NCBI GenBank assembly: GCA_049596455.1
Contig: JBMYLP010000001.1
Span: 62,001 to 126,000 of the forward strand
Length of the DNA stretch: 64,000 bases
Direction: 5' to 3'
From: UBA7446 sp049596455
Lineage (GTDB): Bacteria > Bacteroidota > Bacteroidia > Flavobacteriales > Flavobacteriaceae
Positions within the stretch are counted from its first letter, which is position 1. Each line of letters begins with the position of its first letter. Made by a program: the position numbers and the translations under genes. Below, piece by piece: positions 18,874 to 26,223 of the stretch. The notes beneath the pieces are model-generated. The model saw only the letters and a program-made list of their open reading frames with translations. It was not told the DNA's origin and made no database searches.

Positions 18874-19014
18874 ATGGATAAACTCTACTCTCTCTCTTTT
18901 CCTAAAAATACAGCGGCACCAAGTAAAGAAACCTTGCGTTTTATAGTACAATTTGCAGCGGCTTATGAGCCAATTAAAATACGTAAAACTTCTACGGGTT
19001 TTATTGCAAACTAA
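18874..19014 (+). CDS. Microprotein downstream of the sigma factor, 46 residues
   Basis: Reading MDKLYSLSFPKNTAAPSK then ETLRFIVQFAAAYEPIKI and a basic end; 46 codons from ATG 18874 to TAA 19012-19014. The composition is protein-like, with an amphipathic helix (KETLRFIVQFAAAYE). It lies 37 nt after the sigma-factor stop on the same strand and is probably co-transcribed. Its last 4 nt overlap the nth stop on the opposite strand. I recall short proteins with a KETxxFIxQFAxxY segment in the same place in other flavobacteria, which argues that it is real. Its function is unknown. Confidence 0.75.
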   Translation: MDKLYSLSFPKNTAAPSKETLRFIVQFAAAYEPIKIRKTSTGFIAN

Positions 19015-19658
19015 AAACCGTGCTTTTTTAAGACACTTTTTCTACCCACGGTTTGGGTAATAATGTCTTTGTTTATATCCCAACCGCGTGCTGGGCAATA
19101 CTCTCTGCCGTACCAAATGATTTGTAAGTGCAAATCGTTCCATTTTTCTTTTGGAAATAAGCGTTTTGCATCTCGCTCTGTTTGAGTTACGCTTTTTCCG
19201 TTCGAAAACCCCCAACGATACATAAGACGATGAATATGGGTGTCTACTGGAAATGCAGGCACACCAAAAGCCTGTGCCATAACCACGCTTGCGGTTTTAT
19301 GTCCAACTGCCGGTAGTGCTTCTAAGGCTTCAAAACTTTGCGGAACCTGTCCATTGTGTTTTTCTAGTAAAATTTCAGATAAACCATGTATTCCTTTTGA
19401 TTTCATAGGGGACAATCCCACAGGCTTTATGATTTCTCGAATTTCTTCTACACTTAATTTTACCATTTCTGTAGGGTTATCCGCTTTTGCAAAGAGCAAT
19501 GGTGTAATCTGATTTACCCGAACATCGGTGCTTTGTGCCGAAAGCAAAACAGCTATGAGTAGGGTGTAGGGATCTTTGTGATCTAAAGGAATGGGAATAG
19601 TAGGATAAAGTTCCTCAAGTTTCTGTATTACAAAAGCAACCTTTTCGGCTTTGTTCAT
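19011..19658 (-). CDS. nth: Endonuclease III, lacking the iron-sulphur cluster ligands
   Basis: A DNA glycosylase/AP lyase of base-excision repair, removing oxidised pyrimidines; 215 residues. The catalytic core is intact: the HhH motif LEALPAVGHKTASVVM with the nucleophilic Lys (GHKTA) and the catalytic Asp in FPVDTHIHRL. The C-terminal [4Fe-4S] loop, normally C-X6-C-X2-C-X5-C, is absent: the segment reads WYGREYCPARGWDINKD with a single Cys, then ends GRKSVLKKHGF. Such cluster-free Nth proteins are, as far as I recall, usual in flavobacteria. The start is ATG 19658. The promoter side carries the 19751-19794 repeat. Confidence 0.96.
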   Translation of the reverse strand: MNKAEKVAFVIQKLEELYPTIPIPLDHKDPYTLLIAVLLSAQSTDVRVNQITPLLFAKADNPTEMVKLSVEEIREIIKPVGLSPMKSKGIHGLSEILLEKHNGQVPQSFEALEALPAVGHKTASVVMAQAFGVPAFPVDTHIHRLMYRWGFSNGKSVTQTERDAKRLFPKEKWNDLHLQIIWYGREYCPARGWDINKDIITQTVGRKSVLKKHGF

Positions 19659-19750
19659 TTTTGAATTTTTAATATCCGTTTATTTTTTGACAAAACGCGT
19701 TAGTTTGAGTAAAATTAGTACCGAAAACAAGTGTTTTGAACGTTGTTTAG

Positions 19751-19794
19751 TTCTCGATACAATTTTTCGTTCCTAAAAATTACTCGAACTGACA
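19751..19794. repeat. Interspersed palindromic repeat, TCTCGATAC family, copy 2
   Basis: TTCTCGATAC at the left end and TACTCGAACTGACA at the right, enclosing a 7-bp stem AATTTTT/AAAAATT (19761-19767 with 19775-19781) around CGTTCCT. The ends match copy 1 at 4187-4248; the internal hairpin does not. It sits in the intergenic space between nth and bcp. Confidence 0.65.
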
Positions 19795-19855
19795 TTTATT
19801 TGTAATTTGACAATCAAAATCTACAACGGATTTTTAACATTTAAAATTACTAAAA

Positions 19856-20305
19856 ATGCTACAAGAAGGAAATCAAATGCCTGCGTTTTCAGGCGTAAAC
19901 CATTTGGGAGAGCCTGTTAACCATACAGACTATGTTGGAAAGAAGTTAATCGTGTTTTTTTACCCGCGAGCCAATACACCAGGCTGCACTGCTGAAGCCT
20001 GTAATTTAAGCGATAATTATGTTGCACTTCAAGCTGAAGGATATGAACTGTTGGGTGTTAGTGCCGATTCTGTGAAAAAGCAAGCTGGTTTTGCGGAAAA
20101 ATATAACTTCCCTTTTCCGTTACTGGCAGATGAAGACCATGTTGCTATTAAGGCATTTGGTGTTTGGGGGCCAAAAAAGTTTCAAGGCAGAGCGTACGAA
20201 GGGATTATTCGCACCACTTTTGTTATTGACGAAACAGGAACGATTACTCGCGTAATTCATAAAGTTAAAACCAAAGATCACGCTGCACAAATTCTAGAGG
20301 GCTAA
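19856..20305 (+). CDS. bcp: Thioredoxin-dependent peroxiredoxin, BCP/PrxQ type
   Basis: It reduces hydroperoxides with thioredoxin as electron donor. The 149 residues hold the peroxiredoxin active site YPRANTPGCTAEAC with the peroxidatic Cys and, five residues later, the resolving Cys typical of the PrxQ alpha-2 class. The Thr and Arg of the active site (NTPGC; GIIRTTFVID) are present. The start ATG 19856 follows an AT-rich stretch. It converges with the unknown-function gene, leaving 3 nt between the stop codons. Confidence 0.96.
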   Translation: MLQEGNQMPAFSGVNHLGEPVNHTDYVGKKLIVFFYPRANTPGCTAEACNLSDNYVALQAEGYELLGVSADSVKKQAGFAEKYNFPFPLLADEDHVAIKAFGVWGPKKFQGRAYEGIIRTTFVIDETGTITRVIHKVKTKDHAAQILEG

Positions 20306-20308
20306 ACG

Positions 20309-21748
20309 TTACTTCGAAGGCTTATAGCCAAATAATTTTTTGCTTTTAATCAGCTTAGATACACCAGGTGGAAGTTTGTTTTCCCAACCGCTTTCGCCTG
20401 CCTTAATTTGGTCTAAAACATCTTTGGAATAGATTTTCATATCATCGGTGCTGTAGTCTAATATATCTACTACCTTATCGTTGTATTTAAAGAAGTTGTA
20501 AAGTTCTTTTAGCCTTGGGTGCACTCGAACTGAATTACTATCGATGATTTCTTCATTTTTTGGACTAATTATTGGGTACAGGTACACCTTAAGGTTTTTA
20601 AAGAATAGTTTACCAAAGGCCTCTAAAATACCTCCACTCAAATGACGGTAATACTTTTCATTGAAAATTTCAATGAGATTATTTACCCCCATTGTTAACC
20701 GAATTTTCTTTTGCGTATATTCAGAGAAATATTCAACTAGGCGGTAATATTCTTTAAAATTAGATATCATAACCGTTTGCCCTAGCGAGCATAGCAAGCG
20801 AGCCCTATGCATAAAATCTTCCTCATCAATTTCACCTGTAGACATAAGGTTTGAAAGCGTTATTTCAAAAATAACAAGCGTTTTTTCAGGATCCGAATCG
20901 GGTTCTTTTTCGAATATTTCCAATGACTTCTTATACATTTCCATATTTACTTTTGTCACAGGTTTAAAACTACCACGAAGCGCAATGATATTTTTCTTGT
21001 ACAATTCCCGCGCAGGTAACAAATTGTTGCCATCTGGACCAAACATAACGGCATCGGTCATGCCAAGGCGCACAAGCTCCAAACTCAACAATCGATTATC
21101 AATACCTTTAAATAAAGGTCCTGAAAAGTTTATTGTGTCAATTTCAATTGCTTCTCTATCAATGTGATCAAATAAATACTGCAATATTCTTTTTGGGCGA
21201 TCGTTTTGATAAAAAGCACCGTAAATCAAATTCACTCCCATAACCCCTAAAGACATTTGCTGTGCTTTTGCGTCATTTTCCTTAAATCTGACATGGGTTG
21301 TAATCATGGAATAGGGCTCATCTGGCTTGGTTTGAAACTTAATACCCATCCAACCATGTCCTTTAAATTTTTTGGCAAAGTCGATTGTGGTTACGGTGTT
21401 GGCATAGGTAAAAAATAATTTATCTTTATTCTTTTCTCTGTCGATGCGCTTTTCAAGCAAACCCATTTCCCATTCCAACATTTTGTTGAGTCTAGATTCT
21501 GTCACATACCTGCCATCATCTTCACGACCATAAATAGCGTCACTAAAATCTTTATCGTAGGCACTCATGGTTTTGGCAATGGTTCCAGAAGCACCACCGC
21601 AACGGAAAAAATGACGCGCCACCTCTTGTCCTGCGCCAATTTCTGCAAAGGTGCCATAAATGTTGCTGTTAAGGTTAATTCGTAAGGCTTTTGCTTCTAA
21701 AGAAGGGGTGTTTTCGAAAGGATGATCACCAGCTAATGCTATGGGCAT
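20309..21748 (-). CDS. Conserved protein of unknown function, 479 residues
   Basis: A soluble 479-residue protein without signal peptide or membrane segment. Its N-terminal signature is strongly conserved-looking: LRINLNSNIYGTFAEIGAGQEVARHFFRCGGASGTIAKTMSAYDKDFSDAIYG. Later blocks include FAKKFKGHGWMGIKFQ, FSGPLFKGIDNRLLSLELVRLGMTDAVMFGPDG and MGVNNLIEIFNEKYYRHLSGGILEAFGKLF. I recall homologues in many Bacteroidota and cyanobacteria that databases label as TonB-dependent receptor or nicotinate-nucleotide adenylyltransferase; nothing in the sequence supports a receptor (no signal, no barrel), and I see no HIGH-type nucleotidyltransferase motif. ATG 21748 is chosen over an upstream alternative because the -7 box at 21771-21764 precedes it. 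Confidence 0.85.
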   Translation of the reverse strand: MPIALAGDHPFENTPSLEAKALRINLNSNIYGTFAEIGAGQEVARHFFRCGGASGTIAKTMSAYDKDFSDAIYGREDDGRYVTESRLNKMLEWEMGLLEKRIDREKNKDKLFFTYANTVTTIDFAKKFKGHGWMGIKFQTKPDEPYSMITTHVRFKENDAKAQQMSLGVMGVNLIYGAFYQNDRPKRILQYLFDHIDREAIEIDTINFSGPLFKGIDNRLLSLELVRLGMTDAVMFGPDGNNLLPARELYKKNIIALRGSFKPVTKVNMEMYKKSLEIFEKEPDSDPEKTLVIFEITLSNLMSTGEIDEEDFMHRARLLCSLGQTVMISNFKEYYRLVEYFSEYTQKKIRLTMGVNNLIEIFNEKYYRHLSGGILEAFGKLFFKNLKVYLYPIISPKNEEIIDSNSVRVHPRLKELYNFFKYNDKVVDILDYSTDDMKIYSKDVLDQIKAGESGWENKLPPGVSKLIKSKKLFGYKPSK

Positions 21749-21763
21749 ATGAGAAGTTTTCCT

Positions 21764-21771
21764 CAAAATTA
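21764..21771 (-). promoter_or_regulatory. -7 box TAATTTTG of the 479-residue unknown gene
   Basis: A perfect TAnnTTTG match on the reverse strand, 15 nt before the ATG at 21748. It lies inside the longer upstream reading frame, which argues for the shorter start. Confidence 0.55.
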
Positions 21772-21805
21772 TAAAACTTATTCTCAAGGTTATGCATCAT
21801 TCGTG

Positions 21806-21813
21806 TAATTTTG
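21806..21813 (+). promoter_or_regulatory. -7 box TAATTTTG of the MBL hydrolase gene
   Basis: A perfect TAnnTTTG match that ends 4 nt before the GTG start at 21818, leaving no room for a leader or ribosome-binding site. Confidence 0.55.
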
Positions 21814-21817
21814 TTGT

Positions 21818-22588
21818 GTGGGCATCAAAATTTACTTTCTAGGTACAGGGACTTCACAAGGAATTCCAATAATCGGTAGCGATCACCCCGTATGCCTTAG
21901 CGACAATCCAAAAGACAAGCGTTTGCGCTCCTCAGTTTGGGTGCAATGGGATGATGTAGATTTTGTAATTGATTGCGGTCCAGATTTTAGACAGCAAATG
22001 CTTTCAAGTGGCTGCCCCAAAATTGATGCATTGCTCTTTACGCACGAACATGCAGACCATACCGCTGGCTTAGACGACATCAGACCTTATGTTTTTAAAC
22101 AGGGCGCACTGCCTGTTTATGGTTTAGCTCGAGTTATGGAAAACCTTGCCACGCGTTTTGGCTATATTTTTAACGATGAAAACAAATACCCAGGTGCACC
22201 ATCTGTAAAACCTACAATTATTGCGTCAGACGAGCCTTTTTTGTGTGCCACAAAGACCATTATTCCCATAAAAGTTTCACATTATGGTTTGGAGGTTTTA
22301 GGGTACCGTTTTGGGACTTTTGCCTATATAACAGATATGTTTTCTATTGAACCCAATGAGGAGGCTAAGCTTGGTAATTTGGACGTATTGGTAGTTAATG
22401 CATTGCGTATCGAGCCGCATCCGTCACATTTGCATCTTGATGCTGCTATTGAATTTGCACAACGTGTAGGTGCTAAGCAAACTTTTTTTACCCATATTAG
22501 CCACAAACTTGGTTTTCATAACGAAGTAGAATCGGCCCTTCCAGAGGGAATTCATTTGGCGTATGACAATCTCATTATTACCATTTAA
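21818..22588 (+). CDS. MBL-fold metal-dependent hydrolase (PhnP-like)
   Basis: A 256-residue metallo-beta-lactamase-fold hydrolase. It opens with the strand IYFLGTGTSQGIPIIG, followed by FVIDCGPDFRQQML and the metal motif THEHADHTAG (H-x-H-x-D-H). Later ligands are in VSHYGLEVLGYRFG, ITDMF and FTHISHKLG. The layout matches the PhnP / lipoate-octanoate MBL branch, which cleaves small cyclic phosphates or phosphodiesters; the substrate here is unknown. GTG 21818 is the only suitable start, directly after the -7 box. A small membrane/coiled-coil gene follows 1 nt later. Confidence 0.92.
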   Translation: MGIKIYFLGTGTSQGIPIIGSDHPVCLSDNPKDKRLRSSVWVQWDDVDFVIDCGPDFRQQMLSSGCPKIDALLFTHEHADHTAGLDDIRPYVFKQGALPVYGLARVMENLATRFGYIFNDENKYPGAPSVKPTIIASDEPFLCATKTIIPIKVSHYGLEVLGYRFGTFAYITDMFSIEPNEEAKLGNLDVLVVNALRIEPHPSHLHLDAAIEFAQRVGAKQTFFTHISHKLGFHNEVESALPEGIHLAYDNLIITI

Positions 22589-22589
22589 C

Positions 22590-22784
22590 ATGAAGCAAAA
22601 AATACTTTTTTACGTGCTAATTTTTTCTATTCTAATCAATTTATATTTGATTTCAGACTATGGCAATCGACTTAAATACGCCCAATCTAAAATAGACAAG
22701 CAGTCAGAGAAAATAGCGCAGCTAAAGGATTCTATTGAAGTGCTACATCAGCTTAAAGTTGCGCGTGTAGCCACTGAACAATAG
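22590..22784 (+). CDS. Small membrane-anchored coiled-coil protein, 64 residues
   Basis: The N-terminal transmembrane helix (ILFYVLIFSILINLYLI) is followed by a heptad-like stretch (LKYAQSKIDKQSEKIAQLKDSIEVLHQLK). ATG 22590 comes 1 nt after the stop of the MBL gene, so it is probably co-transcribed. The last 32 nt overlap the end of the esterase gene on the opposite strand. The single helix plus coiled coil looks like FtsB/FtsL-sized septal proteins, but I see no specific motif and do not assign that role. Confidence 0.7.
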   Translation: MKQKILFYVLIFSILINLYLISDYGNRLKYAQSKIDKQSEKIAQLKDSIEVLHQLKVARVATEQ

Positions 22785-23376
22785 TGGTTAAATTATCTTG
22801 ATTTATGCCGTGTCCATGCGAATAGGAGTAAAATTCAGGCGCAAAACCGTATTTTTTTAGCACTTCTACAGATTGTTCTGCCCATGCAAAGGGCACTACC
22901 ATATCGGCTGTGCCGTGCGACACATAAATTGACGAAATGGATTTATTAGTTACTTCCACCACACGAGGGTCAATGTAACCGCTGAGTGCAGCGATGCCTT
23001 TTACATTATTTGTGGAAAGCCCCACAGCGTAACTTAACATAGCACCTTGACTAAACCCCATCAAATAAATGCTTTTTGAATCAAAAGAGTGATTGTTAGC
23101 ATAAAACACCAAGAAATCTTTTACATAATTAGTGGCTTTTGCAACTTCTTCGGGCGACGTCCAGCGTTCCATGTTATCTGTAAAATGAATGGGAAACCAC
23201 GCATAGCTTTCTTCAGTCATTTTAAGCGGCGCTTGCAGCGAAACAACGTGGAAGCTATCGGGGATATAAGCTGCGAACGAAAACAAATCCGACTCATTAC
23301 TACCGTATCCATGAAGTAAGACAAGTAGGGGAGCATTGGGGATTGCTGCCTTACGCTCTAAGAAGACATATGACAT
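22753..23376 (-). CDS. Phospholipase/carboxylesterase-type alpha/beta hydrolase
   Basis: A 207-residue serine hydrolase of the phospholipase/carboxylesterase family. The core is LLVLLHGYGSNESDL (oxyanion loop), the nucleophile elbow GFSQGAML, the acid in VSHGTADMVVPF, and the catalytic His in YSHGHGI. No signal peptide is present, so it is likely cytoplasmic. The start lies 1 nt after the stop of the dihydroorotase-like gene; the two form an operon. Its 3' end overlaps the coiled-coil gene by 32 nt. Confidence 0.92.
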   Translation of the reverse strand: MSYVFLERKAAIPNAPLLVLLHGYGSNESDLFSFAAYIPDSFHVVSLQAPLKMTEESYAWFPIHFTDNMERWTSPEEVAKATNYVKDFLVFYANNHSFDSKSIYLMGFSQGAMLSYAVGLSTNNVKGIAALSGYIDPRVVEVTNKSISSIYVSHGTADMVVPFAWAEQSVEVLKKYGFAPEFYSYSHGHGINQDNLTTIVQWLHAQL

Positions 23377-23377
23377 G

Positions 23378-24634
23378 TTAGGTATTGAAAACGTGTGACT
23401 TTCCTTTAGCTACAATCCCATATATTTTTCCAGGGAGGCTTTGCCCCATAAAAATGCTGTTTTTGGATGTAGATAATAGCGATGCTTTAGTGACTTCTTT
23501 TGCGCCAGTTGGGGTAAACAACGATAAGTCTGCTGTAGCACCAACTTCAATGGTGTGTTCAGTAATACCAAAACGCCCTTTTCCTCGTGTTAGAATCTCA
23601 ATGGTTTGCTCGATAGAAAACAGCGATAATAAGCAACCAAAGCTGTGTTCTAATCCTATTGACCCAAAATGTGCCCTATCGAGCTCTACATTTTTGAGTT
23701 CGCTGTTAAGCGGTTGATGGTCGCTAGTTACCATGTCTATCACTCCGTCTAAAAGTGCTTTTTTTAATGCTTTTTGATCTGATTCTTCCCGTAGGGGAGG
23801 CAATAATTTTGCATTAGCATTAAAGCCTTGCAAGGCTTCATCGGTAAAAAATAAGTTATGAATTGCTACACTGCAGCTTACATCTTGGGTTGCTTTTTTA
23901 GCAGCCTTGATTAGGGCAATTGATGCAGCAGTTGAAAGTGTAGGAATATGTAATTTTCCTTCTGCGTATTCCAATACTGCAAGATCACGCTCTAGCTGCA
24001 TGCTTTCCGCTATGCTTGGAATGCCATTAAGCCCCAGCGCAGTACTTACAGCACCTTCGTGCATAACGCCACCGTTAGCTATATCGTTATTGTACGGGAA
24101 TGACTCAACAATTCCATCGAAATCATTGGCATATTGAAGTGCCAATTTAAGCGTGTTGGCATTTTTGAGTGGGTTTTTGTGATTGCTAAAACTAACGGTA
24201 CCAGCCTCATGAAGTTCACGAAGTGGCGCCAGTTTGTCCTCACTTTGAGCAGATGTGATACAGGCTTTTGGATGGAGATGTACAGGGCTTCCGTTTGCTT
24301 GTTCTAGCAAAAAAGCAATATCTGCTCGGCTATCAGGTTTTGGTTGCGTATTGGTGTTGTAGGCAATGTGCGTAAACCCACTTTTTGCAGCAACAGCAAG
24401 TCCATGTGCTATGGTTTCACGTTCTTCAAAACCAGGCTCTCCAAACGACACACTGCTGTCAAACCAACCTTGAGATACATGTAAATCATCTGTGGAAATT
24501 TCAGTTGCTTTGGGATAGGAAAGGTTTTTTCCAATTGCTTTTATGACCCCGTTTTCAATATAAATATCTTGTTGGGTGTTGTGATGCGGGCTGGTAGCAT
24601 CTAAGATTTTTGCAGCTTTAAGTAAGATCTTCAT
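23378..24634 (-). CDS. Dihydroorotase-like protein lacking the metal-ligand motifs
   Basis: A 418-residue amidohydrolase-fold protein with the overall layout of class I dihydroorotase: N-terminal beta-sandwich, TIM barrel (GFTHIAYNTNTQPKPD; DMVTSDHQPL; LTRGKGRFGI) and C-terminal KGKSHVFN. The metal-binding HxH of the family (DxHVHLREPG) is replaced by DSSVSFGEPG at 59-68. The position of the later His ligands reads VESFPYN and LHIPTLSTAAS, so these are lost as well; only the late Asp (TSDHQP) remains. It is therefore probably not a canonical zinc dihydroorotase. Flavobacteria usually also have a catalytic PyrC, so this could be a regulatory or structural paralogue. It is transcribed from the box at 24670-24663, with the esterase downstream. 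Confidence 0.85.
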   Translation of the reverse strand: MKILLKAAKILDATSPHHNTQQDIYIENGVIKAIGKNLSYPKATEISTDDLHVSQGWFDSSVSFGEPGFEERETIAHGLAVAAKSGFTHIAYNTNTQPKPDSRADIAFLLEQANGSPVHLHPKACITSAQSEDKLAPLRELHEAGTVSFSNHKNPLKNANTLKLALQYANDFDGIVESFPYNNDIANGGVMHEGAVSTALGLNGIPSIAESMQLERDLAVLEYAEGKLHIPTLSTAASIALIKAAKKATQDVSCSVAIHNLFFTDEALQGFNANAKLLPPLREESDQKALKKALLDGVIDMVTSDHQPLNSELKNVELDRAHFGSIGLEHSFGCLLSLFSIEQTIEILTRGKGRFGITEHTIEVGATADLSLFTPTGAKEVTKASLLSTSKNSIFMGQSLPGKIYGIVAKGKSHVFNT

Positions 24635-24662
24635 TCGCTAAACCGCTAAGTCAATTGTTATG

Positions 24663-24670
24663 CAAAGATA
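24663..24670 (-). promoter_or_regulatory. -7 box TATCTTTG of the dihydroorotase-like operon
   Basis: A perfect TAnnTTTG match on the reverse strand, 28 nt before the ATG at 24634, in the 55-nt gap after the TIGR02757 gene. Confidence 0.55.
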
Positions 24671-24689
24671 GAAAATCCCTGAACACGAA

Positions 24690-25460
24690 TTAAAATCCTT
24701 CAAAAACTCCCAAACCAAATAAAGCAAAATCGTATTTCACAGGGTCATTTGGGTCTAATGTTCTCAGTGTTGCATCTAATTCTTTAACGGCTGCTAAGTC
24801 GTTTTGTTTGCGCTTTAGCAATCCTAATGCACGTGCCACATTTCCTGTATGAACATCTAACGGACACGATAAGACTCGAGGTGAAATGTTATTCCAAATT
24901 CCCAAATCCACCCCAGCATTATCGTTACGTACCATCCATCGTAAAAACATATGCATGCGTTTTGCAGCTGATTTTTTAGCAGGATTTGCGACGTGCTTTA
25001 CGGTTCGTTTTGGGTGTGGAACAGCAAAAAAGAGATTGTGAAAATCCGTTATTGCCTCGTGCATGTTGGATGCGTTGCTTTTGGGTATAAACAGGTTTTC
25101 AAGACTTCCAATTTCCGTGTAAAGCTGTTGCAATCGCTGGGCAAAGTATTTCACATCAGCCTCCTGAAAAGTTCGGTGTACAAATCCATTAAATACATCC
25201 AAATCTGGTTTAGTGTGATTTAGGATAAAATCATGCGGGGCGTTGTCCATGCGTTGCATGAGCGCAGATGCATTGGTGAGTATGCTTTTACGATTTCCCC
25301 ATGCAATGGTGGCTGCAAAGAACCCTGCGATTTCAATATCTTGTTTTAATGAAAAAGCATGTGGCACCGCTATGGGATCTGTTGAAATAAACGATGGGTT
25401 ATTGTATTGTGTTGCCTTTTCGTCTAAAAAGGATTTAAGCTCTTCTTGATTTAATTCCAT
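24690..25460 (-). CDS. TIGR02757 family protein (DUF2400)
   Basis: A 256-residue soluble protein of a widespread family of unknown function, recognised by SFISTDPIAVPHAFSLKQDIEIAGFFAATIAWGNRKSI, KRMHMFLRWMVRND, LGIWNNISPRVLSCPLDVHTGNVARALGLL and the C-terminal DPVKYDFALFGLGVFE. The second and third blocks resemble the helix-hairpin-helix glycosylase core (PLDVHT recalling the VDTH of Nth-type enzymes), but no catalytic Lys is evident. Its start overlaps the lolD-like stop by 10 nt, so the two are co-transcribed. Confidence 0.88.
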   Translation of the reverse strand: MELNQEELKSFLDEKATQYNNPSFISTDPIAVPHAFSLKQDIEIAGFFAATIAWGNRKSILTNASALMQRMDNAPHDFILNHTKPDLDVFNGFVHRTFQEADVKYFAQRLQQLYTEIGSLENLFIPKSNASNMHEAITDFHNLFFAVPHPKRTVKHVANPAKKSAAKRMHMFLRWMVRNDNAGVDLGIWNNISPRVLSCPLDVHTGNVARALGLLKRKQNDLAAVKELDATLRTLDPNDPVKYDFALFGLGVFEGF

Positions 25461-26110
25461 TGTCCATCCACAAGGTTTAGCATGCGGTCTGCTCTGGCTG
25501 CCAGAGATTTGTTATGCGTTACTAAAATCATGCTAATAGAAAATGTATCCCGAAGCCTAAAGAACAAATCATGTAGCTTTTCAGCAGATGCTGAATCTAG
25601 GTTTCCGCTTGGCTCATCGGCAAGGAGCAAACTTGGTTTGTTGATAAGCGCACGGGCTACAGCAATGCGTTGTTGTTCGCCCCCAGAGAGTTCTGAGGGT
25701 TTGTGCTGTGATCTGCTTGTTAGTTCAAAAAAATCTAGCAGTTCTATAGCGCGTTTTTCAGCATCTTTCTTTGAAGTGCCCTTAATGTATGCTGGCAAGC
25801 AAATGTTTTCTATTGCAGTAAATTCTGGTAGTAATTGGTGAAATTGAAACACAAACCCCAACGATTCATTACGAAAGGTAGACAATGCGCTATCTGAAAG
25901 CGTGTTTACGTTTTTACCGCCAATAATAAGTTCTGTATCAGGGTTGTCATCTGGACGCTCTAGAGTACCCAAAATATGGAGTAGGGTGGTTTTACCAGCA
26001 CCAGAAGGTCCAACAATAGATACGATTTCGGAAGACGCTAAATCAAAAGCCACATCTTTTAATACTGCGGTTTTACCATAGGTTTTTGAAATCTGTTTGG
26101 CTTGAATCAT
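25451..26110 (-). CDS. ABC transporter ATP-binding protein, LolD-like
   Basis: A 219-residue ATPase: Walker A GPSGAGKTT, Q-loop VFQFHQLLPEFTA, signature LSGGEQQRIAVARAL, Walker B LLLADEPSGNLD, H-loop LVTHN. The sequence (FQFHQLLPEFTAIEN) matches the MacB/LolD class, which powers lipoprotein release or extrusion; its permease is not encoded nearby. ATG 26110 is chosen because the family N-terminus (MIQAKQISKTYG) starts here; an alternative lies six codons upstream. Confidence 0.92.
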   Translation of the reverse strand: MIQAKQISKTYGKTAVLKDVAFDLASSEIVSIVGPSGAGKTTLLHILGTLERPDDNPDTELIIGGKNVNTLSDSALSTFRNESLGFVFQFHQLLPEFTAIENICLPAYIKGTSKKDAEKRAIELLDFFELTSRSQHKPSELSGGEQQRIAVARALINKPSLLLADEPSGNLDSASAEKLHDLFFRLRDTFSISMILVTHNKSLAARADRMLNLVDGQWN

Positions 26111-26195
26111 ATAATGCAAAGTAACCATTTTTCGATTTTATTTGGTGTATATCAATTTATTGTTTTTGTTTATAGGAATGTAAACATATTTTGTT

Positions 26196-26203
26196 TAAGT
26201 TTG
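26196..26203 (+). promoter_or_regulatory. -7 box TAAGTTTG of msrA-folE
   Basis: A perfect TAnnTTTG match 20 nt before the ATG of msrA, in the divergent gap to the ABC ATPase gene. Confidence 0.5.
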
Positions 26204-26223
26204 TAGTGCAATAATTAAACAAT

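Noticed and set aside
22590..22784. FtsB/FtsL-like divisome protein
   Set aside because: One helix plus coiled coil fits, but no conserved divisome motif or cell-division neighbours are present.
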